Below are positions 1-8,163 of a DNA stretch of 55,224 nucleotides, piece by piece. Position 1 is the first letter of the stretch. Each line of letters starts with the position of its first letter. The translations under genes were made by a program, and so were the position numbers. The notes beneath the pieces are model-generated. The model was not told the DNA's origin and did no database searches. It saw nothing but the letters and a program-made list of their open reading frames with translations. Source of the stretch: an uncultured Desulfovibrio sp. (lineage in GTDB: Bacteria; Desulfobacterota; Desulfovibrionia; Desulfovibrionales; Desulfovibrionaceae); NCBI GenBank assembly GCA_905235595.1, contig CAJOMG010000028.1, forward strand, positions 1 to 55,224. The letters are read 5' to 3'.

Positions 1-780
1 CGTCCTGTCAGAAAAGAAGGACTTGTATGCAGCGTCATGGGGCATCTGATTCTGTGGCATAGACAGATGCTATCCCTTGGGAAGGTGGCATGGCAAGGGA
101 AAAATGCTCATCAGTGTGTCCGAAAGAATACCTAGCCAATGCCCATCTGCTGACAATATTCTGCCTTGGAGAATCCCCTATCTTCCTGTCAGGAAATCGG
201 TCAAACTTAGCAAAACCGTTACTAAGTCAGCAATCATACCCATAGTAAAGAAAAATTGTCTATTGGCAACAGGCCAACGCCGTATGTCCCTGCTGTGTGC
301 TGGAGTAAGGCCTTGTCTTAAAGGGATTCCATTAGCCTCCAGGCAGTAGCCGTTTACCATCACCAGAACCCATGCAAAACAGGCAGCCTGCCATGGGAAA
401 AAAGATGTTCGGTGAATGGCTCTGAGAAAAGCGCCGCATCACTTTTTCCTGCTATGTAGGCATGCCAGACAGCGTCTGAGCCAAGCTGGAACCCATGTCT
501 GCTCAGCGCTGCATGCCAACGTCAGAAGGATACGTATCCGACCAATGAGGGTTGTTATTCTCGGCAGATACCCACGTATACCCAGCACATCCGGTTGTCG
601 CCCGAGCAACATGCGGCAGGCAGCATCCTGAAAGTCTTGCCCGGAGAAATGCAGCAATCCCAGAACTCCACGGATAGTCCACTGAGGAAGACGATGTTCA
701 CCGGCCTCACGCAATAAGCTGGGCATGAATGTCATTATGCAGCGGACTCGTGTTATTTCATGAAGGCGACACTAGCTAAA
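1..780. other. Stretch without a recognisable gene, probably decayed accessory DNA
   Basis: This lies beyond the AlpA gene of the integrated element. Short open frames exist on both strands. The longest plausible ones are on the minus strand: about 98 codons at 439-735, and a second open stretch at about 178-410 whose translation has a hydrophobic segment. None shows a family motif that I know and none has a convincing ribosome binding site. The two minus-strand frames follow one another and could be pieces of one decayed gene. I cannot name it. A second copy of the tRNA 3' end, which would mark the far attachment site, was looked for here and not found. Confidence 0.4.
439..735 (-). CDS. Hypothetical protein, 98 aa, doubtful
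   Basis: This minus-strand frame is rich in Leu and Arg and has no motif I recognise. The first ATG is at 735 and a second in-frame ATG lies three codons on. No clear Shine-Dalgarno sequence precedes either. It may be a fragment of a decayed gene of the integrated element, since the next open minus-strand stretch begins soon after its stop. It could equally be a chance open frame; I give it low weight. Confidence 0.15.
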   Translation of the reverse strand: MTFMPSLLREAGEHRLPQWTIRGVLGLLHFSGQDFQDAACRMLLGRQPDVLGIRGYLPRITTLIGRIRILLTLACSAEQTWVPAWLRRCLACLHSRKK

Positions 781-809
781 GTTTATCTTATGGGCTGCAT
801 GGTAAAACC

Positions 810-1028
810 TCAGCTATCGTTTTGACCAAGTTGTTGAATCAACAGCCTGATGTCCTCAACCCGATAGGCTCTAGTTCGTGGTCCAAGCGAGATAGGACGA
901 GGGAATCTGCCCTCTCGGACGCCTTGATACCACGCAGTAGTTCCTACAGGTATCATTTTTAGAACCGTATCCAGTCGGACAAATCCGATTTCTGGCAGTT
1001 GAGAATCACATACATGATTTTTACCCAT
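810..1028 (-). CDS. AlpA-family phage/island transcriptional regulator
   Basis: This 72-residue protein matches the AlpA (prophage CP4-57 regulator) pattern. It has the FVRL start of the helix-turn-helix, then a segment VGTTAWYQGVREGRFPRP in which the turn and recognition helix are followed by the family's characteristic G-x-FP-x-P, then a basic stretch and the VEDI-x-x-x-I end. In known elements AlpA proteins activate excision or integrase functions by binding DNA as small winged-helix-like proteins. The ATG at 1028 follows a GGAG-type site about 8 bases upstream. It is the gene of the element furthest from the tRNA, about 200 bases beyond the cargo gene. The target promoter is unknown. Confidence 0.85.
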   Translation of the reverse strand: MGKNHVCDSQLPEIGFVRLDTVLKMIPVGTTAWYQGVREGRFPRPISLGPRTRAYRVEDIRLLIQQLGQNDS

Positions 1029-1043
1029 AGAAAAACTCCATAA

Positions 1044-1061
1044 AAAGTATTATGAAAGTAT
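1044..1061 (-). promoter_or_regulatory. Short direct repeat upstream of alpA, possible operator
   Basis: The heptamer AAAGTAT occurs twice, at 1044-1050 and 1055-1061, with starts 11 bases apart (about one helical turn), immediately upstream of the alpA start. The spacing is what two subunits binding one DNA face would need. The stretch is AT-rich and probably includes the alpA promoter. The regulatory role is an inference. Confidence 0.25.
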
Positions 1062-1229
1062 ACTACGGGTGTTACTTTGCGATGTAAAAAGGGTATTAAA
1101 AAATTTATTTAATTTTTACCTTGCATATTTGGGGCGCAAGCTATCTCAATGACGTTATATTATAGGATATTGTTTCCAGTTTTAAGACATAACAGATAGA
1201 TCAATCAACACATTGATGGTATATTCAGA

Positions 1230-2135
1230 TTAATCATTAAGTGAAATGTTGTTTTCTCTGACATATTTTTTGATATAATTATCTGCAACCTGCTTAAATC
1301 CTTTACTATCCATAATTTTCCCATCTCGTGATAAACCTGTTTCGTGAAAAATCGCTCCCAATATTGCTCTAGAAACACCATTTACTCTCTGCAACTTCTC
1401 AGCACCTGCATCACGAGTTTCAATGAATGTCTCTTTATTCATTTTTTCTCCTTCTGACAACTCATACGCAATTTGCTCTTTAGTTTTTCCACTCATGAGT
1501 AATGATGCTATAATCTTTGGTAATCCATAAATATATTTAAGAATCTTATTTTCTTCTTCTAATTTATCTATTTTACTTTTCATTTTAGATATATCTTTTG
1601 TTATTTCATCTAATTCCTTTGAAGTATATGGTCTTTCTTGTAAAATATAATCAATTTGATTTTTAAGTTTTATATTTTCAATTTCTATATTTCTAAATCT
1701 CTGTTCTGATATTGTTAATTCATATTTATTTAAAAATTTTACATTACACTTCTCTATATTTATTATATCCTTATTTAAAAAAAATAGAATATTATTACAA
1801 ACATTTATATCATTATTCTTATTAGAAATAATTGTATATTCTATGCCTGTATTGTAATATATAATTTGTACATCATTTCCTTTATTATCTGATGCCATTT
1901 TATATGAAAAAATTTTTCCTACAAAAGGTTTTAATATATAGATATCTTCATCAATCTTACCTGATAAAGGAATAATCCTTTCATATGGTTGAAGCTTAAT
2001 TGTAGAAATATTTCCATATACCTCAGGGAAATTAACAAGATCAAGAAATTCTTTTTCTGTAATATCATCCCATCTTTCAAATAATTCCCATGGTGACATA
2101 CATGCAAATCTACTGCATCTAATAATTTCTTCCAT
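1230..2135 (-). CDS. Unknown AT-rich coiled-coil protein carried next to the integrase, 301 aa
   Basis: I do not recognise this family. The protein is very rich in Ile, Asn, Lys and Glu and its DNA is markedly AT-rich, unlike the core genes of the window. A mixed alpha/beta-looking N-terminal half (about 1-140) is followed by a heptad-like segment at about 147-200, rich in Leu, Ile, Lys and Glu, that should form a coiled coil. A C-terminal domain (about 205-301) follows with a GKTKEQIAYELSEGEK helix-turn-helix-like stretch and a Lys-rich end. It starts at 2135, only three bases after the integrase stop codon, so the two are probably co-transcribed. Its position as cargo of a tRNA-borne element is compatible with a defence or element-maintenance role, but nothing in the sequence proves either. 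Confidence 0.7.
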   Translation of the reverse strand: MEEIIRCSRFACMSPWELFERWDDITEKEFLDLVNFPEVYGNISTIKLQPYERIIPLSGKIDEDIYILKPFVGKIFSYKMASDNKGNDVQIIYYNTGIEYTIISNKNNDINVCNNILFFLNKDIINIEKCNVKFLNKYELTISEQRFRNIEIENIKLKNQIDYILQERPYTSKELDEITKDISKMKSKIDKLEEENKILKYIYGLPKIIASLLMSGKTKEQIAYELSEGEKMNKETFIETRDAGAEKLQRVNGVSRAILGAIFHETGLSRDGKIMDSKGFKQVADNYIKKYVRENNISLND

Positions 2136-2138
2136 AAT

Positions 2139-3338
2139 CTAACTCTCCTTATTTGTTGAATCTCGTAATTTCTCAAGGTAATCAGCCCATTCCTGCATCA
2201 TACGGCGTCGTTCTGGCATAAAATCTGCGTGATTGTAAGCTCCTCTAACATGATCTCGTTCTGAATGCGCAAGCTGTCGTTCAATCCAGTCCCGGTTATA
2301 TCCAAGTTCGTTAAGAAGAGTTGATGCCATCCCTCTAAATCCATGCGTCGTCATTTCATCAGCTGTAAACCCCATGGCTCTGAGAGCAACACGCAGTCCA
2401 TCTATGGAAACAGGTTTAGTGCTCCCAACTTTAGGCGATGGGAATAGATATTTCCCCTTCCCAGTGTATGTGAAAAGTCCTTGAAGAATTGCAACTGCTT
2501 GTCGACAAAGTGGGACTATATGCTCATTGCGCATTTTCATCCGTCGCGCAGGTATTCGCCATTCTGCTGCATCCAGATCAATTTCAGACCATTCTCCTTG
2601 TACTAACTCCTTTGGTCGTAAGAATACCATTGGCGCAAGCTTTAAAGCACAAACTGTAGGATAAAATCCCCCATATGCGTCAATTGCCCTGAGCAGTTGT
2701 CCTATACGCCTCTTATCTGTTAGGGCTGCCATATGTTTTCCGACTGTCTTCCTTAAAGCTGGGTGTAACCCTTGTGACACATCATATTTTGCTCTACCAG
2801 TGGCTATTGCATATCGAAATACTTGTCCACATACCTGAATAAGCCTGTGTGATGTTTCAATGGCACCAGACTGTTCAACATGCCTTGCAGCTGACAAAAT
2901 ATCTGTAGGCTCTACACATGTAATAGGCTTTTCGCCAAACACTGGAAATATCTGACGTTCAAACAATGCACGTACTTTCTTGCTATAAGTGGGGGCTAAG
3001 TTTATAAGATGTTTATCAAACCATTCCCGTGTTACCGACTCAAAAGAATCTGAAATGCTGACGGCACTGGCCTTTACAGCTTGTCGTTGAACACTAGGAT
3101 CCACGCCCTGAGAAAGAAGTTTTTTTGCTTGTTCTCTCTTTTCACGTGCATCCTTAAGTCCAACTGTTGGGTATATGCCAAGAGATATCCTTTTTTCTTT
3201 ACCCAGAAATCGATATTTTAGCCTCCACCACTTGCCCCCACTGGGGGCAACTTCAAGATAAAGACCTCCCCCATCAAAGAGTTTGATCGTTTTATCAGCT
3301 GGCTTCGCAGCACGAATAGCGCTATCTGTGAGTGACAT
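2139..3338 (-). CDS. P4-type tyrosine integrase
   Basis: A site-specific recombinase of about 399 residues. The N-terminus has the DUF4102 arm-binding domain, with MSLTDSAIRAAKP followed by the DGGGLYLEV strand and a W-R-x-K-Y-R segment. A central SAM-like core-binding domain follows. The catalytic domain carries the expected residues: Arg in FLRPKEL, His-x-x-Arg in THGFRGMAS, His in LAHSERDHV and the nucleophile Tyr in RGAYNHADF. I chose the ATG at 3338 because it matches the family start and has GAGGTG about 10 bases upstream; the open frame extends to 3389. All active-site residues are present, so the enzyme is probably functional. It should catalyse integration at the adjacent tRNA-Met. 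Confidence 0.95.
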   Translation of the reverse strand: MSLTDSAIRAAKPADKTIKLFDGGGLYLEVAPSGGKWWRLKYRFLGKEKRISLGIYPTVGLKDAREKREQAKKLLSQGVDPSVQRQAVKASAVSISDSFESVTREWFDKHLINLAPTYSKKVRALFERQIFPVFGEKPITCVEPTDILSAARHVEQSGAIETSHRLIQVCGQVFRYAIATGRAKYDVSQGLHPALRKTVGKHMAALTDKRRIGQLLRAIDAYGGFYPTVCALKLAPMVFLRPKELVQGEWSEIDLDAAEWRIPARRMKMRNEHIVPLCRQAVAILQGLFTYTGKGKYLFPSPKVGSTKPVSIDGLRVALRAMGFTADEMTTHGFRGMASTLLNELGYNRDWIERQLAHSERDHVRGAYNHADFMPERRRMMQEWADYLEKLRDSTNKES

Positions 3339-3440
3339 GGGGGCAACACCTCGGCTTATATGTATAGTTGCCCCCATACTTGCCCCCAATTTTTTCGGTT
3401 GTCAACGTACATAAACGAAGAATAATGAAATAAAAAACTC

Positions 3441-3484
3441 CAAAAAACAAAGCCCGCCAAGGTTTTTGTACCTTGACGGACTTC
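3441..3484 (-). terminator. Rho-independent terminator after tRNA-Met
   Basis: On the minus strand a GTCCGTCAAGGT / ACCTTGGCGGGC hairpin is followed by a T-rich tract. It lies between the tRNA 3' end and the integrase gene and should end the tRNA transcript, keeping integrase expression separate. Confidence 0.8.
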
Positions 3485-3498
3485 TTCAAATAATGATC

Positions 3499-3574
3499 TG
3501 GTGGGCCCACCAGGACTCGAACCTGGGACCTGCCGGTTATGAGCCGGAGGCTCTACCAACTGAGCTATAGGCCC
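3499..3574 (-). tRNA. tRNA-Met (anticodon CAT)
   Basis: A full 76-base cloverleaf on the minus strand. The 5' acceptor strand GGGCCTA pairs with TGGGCCC, and the D-arm begins AGCTCAG. The anticodon stem CCGGC/GCCGG-type pairing frames the loop CTCATAA, and the T-arm contains GGTTCGAGTCC. The 3' CCA is encoded. CAT can read Met, or Ile when lysidine-modified; the body resembles deltaproteobacterial elongator tRNA-Met, but I cannot exclude tRNA-Ile2 by eye. The gene is intact although an integrase sits beside it, so the element restored the 3' end on integration, as tRNA-targeting elements normally do. Confidence 0.93.
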
Positions 3575-3659
3575 AAGGTCATTCCTATAGCTACTATTGC
3601 GCCGTTGGTCAAGGGCGTTACCGCCCACATACCAAAACAGACATCCTGACCATATCGCC

Positions 3660-3696
3660 ATGGCCTGTATGCCCCAAAGGGACACGTACAGGCCAT
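3660..3696 (-). terminator. Hairpin downstream of the antiporter gene, possible terminator
   Basis: A perfect 9-base inverted repeat, ATGGCCTGT and ACAGGCCAT, separated by about 19 bases, directly follows the stop codon of the antiporter gene. There is no T-tract on either strand. It may be a transcript-end stabilising hairpin or a factor-dependent terminator. Confidence 0.4.
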
Positions 3697-3703
3697 GTGC
3701 CAA

Positions 3704-5131
3704 TCACATAAAGAACAGGAATGTCAGCAGCCCAAACAAGGGGACCAGAATGCCCACGGACCACGCCATATAGCCAAAGAAGCTTGGCATACGCACACCC
3801 TGACTTTCAGCAATGGAACGCACCATGAAGTTTGGCGCATTGCCAATATAGGTATTGGCACCCATGAACACCGCACCGGCTGAAATTGCCGCCAATGTGG
3901 CGGGCAGATCGTACATGAGGTGTTGGGCATCACCTCCGGCAGTATTAAAGAACACGAGGTAAGTCGGAGCATTGTCCAAAAAGCTGGAAAGCATACCTGT
4001 GAGCCAAAAATACATGGCATTGACCGGCTGACCGTCGTGTGTGACCATGCGGATGAGCGAAGCAAGTGCCCCGTCAGTGCCCGCGCGCAGGATGGCAATG
4101 GCAGGAATCATGCTAAGGAAAATACCAAAGAAGAGCTTGGCCACTTCTTCAATGGGGCCCCATGTAAAGCCGTTCAGTTCGCGGCTGCGCTGTTCGGTAA
4201 ACTTGAGGGAAAGTCCTGCCATGCACAGCAAAGCAAGATCACGCAGCAGATTTTGCGCTTCAATGGATACACCAAACACTGAAATGAGTTCGCCAAGCGG
4301 ATACAAGCCAGAAAGCAGCACGGCAACCACAATACCCAGCAAGAAGAGGAAATTGATCTTCCCCTCAATGCCCAGCTTTTCATTGGAATCCGATGACGCC
4401 GCCGGAGGTTGTGGACAGCCCTCTTTGCGGAACAACACCGTATCGAGGAAGAAGAAGAGGAGCAGCAGTATAGCGGCCATCAGAGCCGTCTTCAGCAGCA
4501 GGTTGGAGGCCGTCCAGAAAAAATCCACACCCCTCAAAAAACCAAGAAACAGGGGCGGGTCACCCAGCGGAGTAAGGGAACCGCCGATATTGGCAACCAA
4601 AAAGATGAAGAAAACTACGGAATGCACACGGTACTTGCGGTGAGCGTTGGCGCGTAACAGTGGACGAATGAGCAGCATGGCAGCGCCGGTGGTACCCATC
4701 CAGCTGGCCAGTACTGTACCTACCGCGAGCAAGCCAGTGTTGATAACAGGTGTGCCTACCAGCGTACCTTTGAGGCGTATGCCACCTGCCACGGTGAACA
4801 GCGCAAACAACAGCACTAGGAAGGGCACATAATCCGTCAGAATGATGTGCAGAAATTCATACAGTGCCGTGGAAAAGCCATAGACCAGTGCACAGGGAAC
4901 AAGAAAAGCCAATCCCCAAAACACCGCGACCTTGCCGAAATGCGCCTCCCAAAAATGGGGAATGGTCAGAGGCATGATGGCGATGGACAGTAGCATGCAG
5001 GCAAAGGGCACGGCCCACACCACTGACAGTTCCGCCCCGGGAATGGACGCGTGCCCGCCGCTGGCCAGCGCAGTACCAGGCAGAAAGAGCACAGCGAGAG
5101 AAATCGCAAGCGCAATTGCATGTTTTGACAT
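3704..5131 (-). CDS. nhaD: NhaD-like sodium:proton antiporter
   Basis: A 475-residue polytopic inner-membrane protein of the ArsB/NhaD (ion transporter) superfamily, with about 12 hydrophobic segments. The N-terminus looks like a cleavable or first membrane helix (SLAVLFLPGTALASGGH). Conserved NhaD-type stretches are ASWMGTTGAAMLLIRPLLRAN, the NIGGSLTPLGDPPLFLGFL loop and, near the end, SSFLDNAPTYLVFFN. Family members exchange Na+ or Li+ for H+ at alkaline pH. It stands alone: a terminator precedes it (end of the flagellar operon) and tRNA-Met follows. The symbol follows family resemblance only; a broader 'citrate transporter-like' assignment is possible. Confidence 0.85.
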   Translation of the reverse strand: MSKHAIALAISLAVLFLPGTALASGGHASIPGAELSVVWAVPFACMLLSIAIMPLTIPHFWEAHFGKVAVFWGLAFLVPCALVYGFSTALYEFLHIILTDYVPFLVLLFALFTVAGGIRLKGTLVGTPVINTGLLAVGTVLASWMGTTGAAMLLIRPLLRANAHRKYRVHSVVFFIFLVANIGGSLTPLGDPPLFLGFLRGVDFFWTASNLLLKTALMAAILLLLFFFLDTVLFRKEGCPQPPAASSDSNEKLGIEGKINFLFLLGIVVAVLLSGLYPLGELISVFGVSIEAQNLLRDLALLCMAGLSLKFTEQRSRELNGFTWGPIEEVAKLFFGIFLSMIPAIAILRAGTDGALASLIRMVTHDGQPVNAMYFWLTGMLSSFLDNAPTYLVFFNTAGGDAQHLMYDLPATLAAISAGAVFMGANTYIGNAPNFMVRSIAESQGVRMPSFFGYMAWSVGILVPLFGLLTFLFFM

Positions 5132-5243
5132 AAGTGCTCCTCAAGAAACGTCATCTGAATTATCGTACGTGCAAACCACTATAGCAATGATGGTATCATG
5201 CCGCCTCATCGTCAAAAACTCAAGCGCGAAAACGCGATTACAT

Positions 5244-5277
5244 GAAAAAAGCCCACCTGAGTAGAACAGGCGGGCTG
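5244..5277 (-). terminator. Rho-independent terminator of the flgFGAH operon
   Basis: On the minus strand AGCCCGCCTG and CAGGTGGGCT form a 10-base stem with a 7-base loop, followed by six Ts. It lies 28 bases beyond the flgH stop and ends the flagellar operon there, before any flgI. Confidence 0.85.
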
Positions 5278-5304
5278 TCAAAACTGTAGCGTTGTTTCGT
5301 GGCG

Positions 5305-6030
5305 CTAGAAGGGCCAGATGTTATCCATAAGTCTGGTGAACCAGCCGGGCTTCTGCTTATCGGCCAGCACGCCCGAGCCGTAGTATTCAATGGTGGCATC
5401 CGCAATTTGAGTGGAAAGGATGGTATTGTCAGCACTGACATCGCGTGCGCGAATCATACCGCGTACCACCATATATTCTGTTTCGTCGTTGACGCGAATT
5501 TCGCGTGCGCCCTCAATTTCCAGCAAGCCGCCCGGCAGCACTCTCAGCACGCGTGTGGCAAGTGAAGTTGTGACGTAATTCTCACGCTTTGTCTTGCCTG
5601 TGGCGCTCAGGTCACTGGTGGAATTGCTGGCAAGGAGCGGGTTGTCTTCCTCTACCCTACCCTGTGGGCCAATGTTGACAAAAGGAAGAAAACCGGTCTT
5701 TGACTTGCCGAACAGGGCGCTCACCCCGTAATTGTTGGAACCATTCTTGTTGGCTGTTGTTTCGGCCTTGTTCTGAGCCTTGGTGTTCTCCACCAATTTG
5801 ACCACCACAAGATCACCCACACGGCGGGCACGGGCATCGTCAAAAAGGGTATCGCCTTCACTAGCGGCAAAAAGTGAACCCGGATTGTTCGCCGAATATG
5901 CCTCCTGGCGGTATTCCTGTGGCGGAGTGACCGGCTGACGCAGGGCCGGGCGTCGATGTGGCGTGCCGCCGCACGCACTGCAGCATAGAATGAGCAGCAT
6001 CAATAGGGGAATAGTATAGCGTGCCTGCAT
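5305..6030 (-). CDS. flgH: Flagellar L-ring protein FlgH
   Basis: FlgH is an outer-membrane lipoprotein that forms the L-ring around the flagellar rod. The ATG at 6030 is preferred over the upstream in-frame ATG (6063) because GGAGGAGA precedes it at the right distance and it gives a proper lipoprotein signal, LLILCCSAC, with the Cys as the lipidation site. The mature protein has the family pattern: NPGSLFAASEG, then GDLVVVKLVENTKAQNKAET, and a C-terminal half with ATRVLRVLPGGLLEIEG and GMIRARDVSADNTILSTQIA. Length (241 aa) is normal. It is the last gene of the operon; its usual partner flgI does not follow. Confidence 0.95.
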   Translation of the reverse strand: MQARYTIPLLMLLILCCSACGGTPHRRPALRQPVTPPQEYRQEAYSANNPGSLFAASEGDTLFDDARARRVGDLVVVKLVENTKAQNKAETTANKNGSNNYGVSALFGKSKTGFLPFVNIGPQGRVEEDNPLLASNSTSDLSATGKTKRENYVTTSLATRVLRVLPGGLLEIEGAREIRVNDETEYMVVRGMIRARDVSADNTILSTQIADATIEYYGSGVLADKQKPGWFTRLMDNIWPF

Positions 6031-6080
6031 GTGTTCTCTCCTCCCACAAGCATATGCATTCATTGCATTCCAAAGCAGGG

Positions 6081-7304
6081 TTAATGAATCTCCACCGTAT
6101 TGCCATCCTTGACAGTGGCAAATACCTGCTTTTTCGTTTGCAAATTGCGTACCGGAATAGTCGCCCCTGGTTCGCCATCCGCAAGTGCCTGGGCCTGCGC
6201 CGCTATGCGCAGATTACCCCTAGAATAGATGAGATTGACCATATCACCACGCTTAACGGTACGTTGACTCACCAAATCACTTTGTAAAATGGGCTCACCG
6301 ACATTTATGGCACGGGTCAGCTGCCATGGCCCACCCCTGCCGTCCCAAGGTAGTTCACGCAGTTGTGAGGCATTCACCTTCATGAAGGTCACAGACTGTG
6401 CCGTAAGGGCATCTCCCTTGTTCAGGGCTTGGGCTGCCGTGGGTGCCGTGACCCACAGGGTCAGGTTGACAGTGCCGGAAATGCGCCGCAGCACGGTCCC
6501 GTCGGCTTCCTGCACGGCAAATCGCAACGGCACACGCCCCGGAGCAAGCTTACCTGGCTCCAGTTGTACCTGCTGTTGCGCGTGGGCGAGGAAAATATAT
6601 TCCGGCAAACGAAAGTCACCCAGTTCCACTTCTCCCGGCATAGCGGAAATCTGTGGTGTCAGACTTTTGACAACATAGGCACGCAAATCATCCTGATAAA
6701 AAACCATGCCCCCGCGTTGGATGGCCAGCGATGGCGGTAAAATGCAGCGGCTGGCCACATCCTTGCCCAGAGCCTGTTGCAGTGCCTGCGCCAGACGTGA
6801 GCGACTGACCTGCAGAGGCTTCCCTTCTGTGGAAGGAGCTGGCCACAACTGCTGTCCCTTGAGCTGATTCCAGATATCAGGATCCATATCACCCAAGGGG
6901 GCTGCGATATCGCCTAACAGCACCATATCAGCCCGGGTGGCGGCAGCCACCTTGACCTTGAGTCGCCAATCTCCTGCCGACAGCATATGTGTTTGTCCGT
7001 CCTCTGCCATCGGGGCGGTACCCTGGGCGAGCATGGAACGTGTTTTGGCGGCGCGCTGGTCTTGAGCATTCTCGGGCAGGGTCATGGAATCAGTTTTCGC
7101 CCGCTTGCCCTGCGTACTGAGCTGATGCTGTATCTGCGAAGGGGAACGACGATGGTTGCGGTCAGTATCCTGCCACACTGTACCGGAAAAAACTCCCCCG
7201 GCAGGAGCCGCCATAGCAAAGCCCGGCAGCGCCAAAGCCAGCACTGTACAGATGGCCAGCGCCCGAAGACCGTATCGTGCCAGTATTGCTGCAAACCACA
7301 GCAT
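6081..7304 (-). CDS. flgA: Flagellar P-ring assembly chaperone FlgA, long form
   Basis: FlgA is the periplasmic chaperone for P-ring (FlgI) assembly. The N-terminus has a signal peptide with an Ala-rich end (LALALPGFAMAAPAGG). The C-terminal half carries the SAF/FlgA domain: ALNKGDALTAQSVTFMKVN, VGEPILQSDLVSQRTVKRGD, and the final GNTVEIH. At 407 residues it is much longer than the roughly 220-residue enterobacterial protein. The extra part, about residues 35-130, is rich in polar residues and unrecognised. It lies between flgG and flgH on one transcript. FlgI, its client, is not in the window. Confidence 0.92.
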   Translation of the reverse strand: MLWFAAILARYGLRALAICTVLALALPGFAMAAPAGGVFSGTVWQDTDRNHRRSPSQIQHQLSTQGKRAKTDSMTLPENAQDQRAAKTRSMLAQGTAPMAEDGQTHMLSAGDWRLKVKVAAATRADMVLLGDIAAPLGDMDPDIWNQLKGQQLWPAPSTEGKPLQVSRSRLAQALQQALGKDVASRCILPPSLAIQRGGMVFYQDDLRAYVVKSLTPQISAMPGEVELGDFRLPEYIFLAHAQQQVQLEPGKLAPGRVPLRFAVQEADGTVLRRISGTVNLTLWVTAPTAAQALNKGDALTAQSVTFMKVNASQLRELPWDGRGGPWQLTRAINVGEPILQSDLVSQRTVKRGDMVNLIYSRGNLRIAAQAQALADGEPGATIPVRNLQTKKQVFATVKDGNTVEIH

Positions 7305-7315
7305 GCCATGCCCCG

Positions 7316-8101
7316 TTAACTACGCTTGAGCTGCACAGCAATGCCCAGCATGGAATCTGACGTCTGGATGGATTTGGAGTTCACCTCATAGGCTCGCTGG
7401 CCAACTATCATATTGACCATTTCGTCCACCACTTCCACGTTGGACATTTCCAGAAATCCCTGAGCCAGGGTGCCCACATTGTCCGTACCAGGCACACCTT
7501 CTGTGGCGTCACCGGAGGCCATGGTCGGCGTAAACAAATTGCGCCCGCGGGCATCAAGGCCTGCGGGATTGATAAAGGTGTAGAGGGGTATTTCCGCACC
7601 AGCCAGCTCCTGTCCCTGAGAATCCAGGGCGGCGATATGTCCGGATGAGGAAATGGAGATGGTCTTGGTTTCGGCCGGCACGGCAAACTCTGGCTGCAAA
7701 ATGTAACCATTGGCCGTGACCACAGTACCATCCTGATTCAGCTTGAAGGTACCCGCACGAGTGTACATCAGCTCGCCGTTCACATCCACCTGAAAAAAAC
7801 CATCACCTTCAATGGCCACATCCAACGAGTTGCCCGTGTTTTGAAAATCACCCTGGGTGTAGAACTTATGCACCGCTACGGGCCGCGTGCCCAAGCCTAC
7901 CTGAATACCCACTGGCAGGCGATTATCGCCTTCGGTGATGGCTCCCGCCATGCGCATGGTCTGGTACATGAGATCTTCAAACTCTGCCCGACTCTTTTTG
8001 AACCCCGTGGTGTTGACGTTGGCGAGGTTATTGGAAATGACATCAATATTAAGCTGCTGGGCTATCATGCCGGAAGCGCCCGTATACAGAGAACGCATCA
8101 T
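7316..8101 (-). CDS. flgG: Flagellar distal rod protein FlgG
   Basis: FlgG forms the distal rod of the flagellum. The 261-residue length is typical. The N-terminal rod/hook signature SLYTGASGMIAQQLNIDVIS is followed by NNLANVNTTGFKKSRAEF. The middle has the FlgG-type GVQVGLG-like region (GIQVGLGTRPVAVHK) and YTRAGTFKLNQDGTVVTANG. The C-terminal coiled-coil helix reads NVEVVDEMVNMIVGQRAYEV. A GGAG-type site precedes the ATG. It is the second gene of flgF-flgG-flgA-flgH. Confidence 0.97.
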   Translation of the reverse strand: MMRSLYTGASGMIAQQLNIDVISNNLANVNTTGFKKSRAEFEDLMYQTMRMAGAITEGDNRLPVGIQVGLGTRPVAVHKFYTQGDFQNTGNSLDVAIEGDGFFQVDVNGELMYTRAGTFKLNQDGTVVTANGYILQPEFAVPAETKTISISSSGHIAALDSQGQELAGAEIPLYTFINPAGLDARGRNLFTPTMASGDATEGVPGTDNVGTLAQGFLEMSNVEVVDEMVNMIVGQRAYEVNSKSIQTSDSMLGIAVQLKRS

Positions 8102-8163
8102 AGTGGTATTTCCTCCTTGCCGTACCGGTCCTTACACCGGCAGGCTATTCATGCACAGGCCCA

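Larger units (their letters stand above)
810..3499 (-). mobile_element. Integrated element end: alpA - AT-rich cargo gene - P4-type integrase at tRNA-Met
   Basis: Three minus-strand genes, an integrase, an unknown AT-rich gene and an AlpA regulator, lie in a row directly downstream of the 3' end of tRNA-Met. P4-type integrases commonly target tRNA 3' ends, and the integrase gene usually sits next to the tRNA and reads away from it, as here. The cargo gene is much richer in A+T than the core genes to the right, which supports acquisition. The right boundary is inferred to be within the tRNA 3' end. The left boundary is not visible: no repeat of the tRNA 3' sequence was found between 1 and 3400. 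Confidence 0.75.

Noticed and set aside
3356-3703. A 115-codon minus-strand frame running through the tRNA-Met gene
   Set aside because: It reads through a perfect tRNA and its terminator, so it is a chance frame.
4041-4643. A 200-codon plus-strand frame
   Set aside because: It lies wholly antisense to the antiporter gene, whose membrane-protein pattern is clear; the plus frame is Ser/Arg-rich as expected of a shadow.
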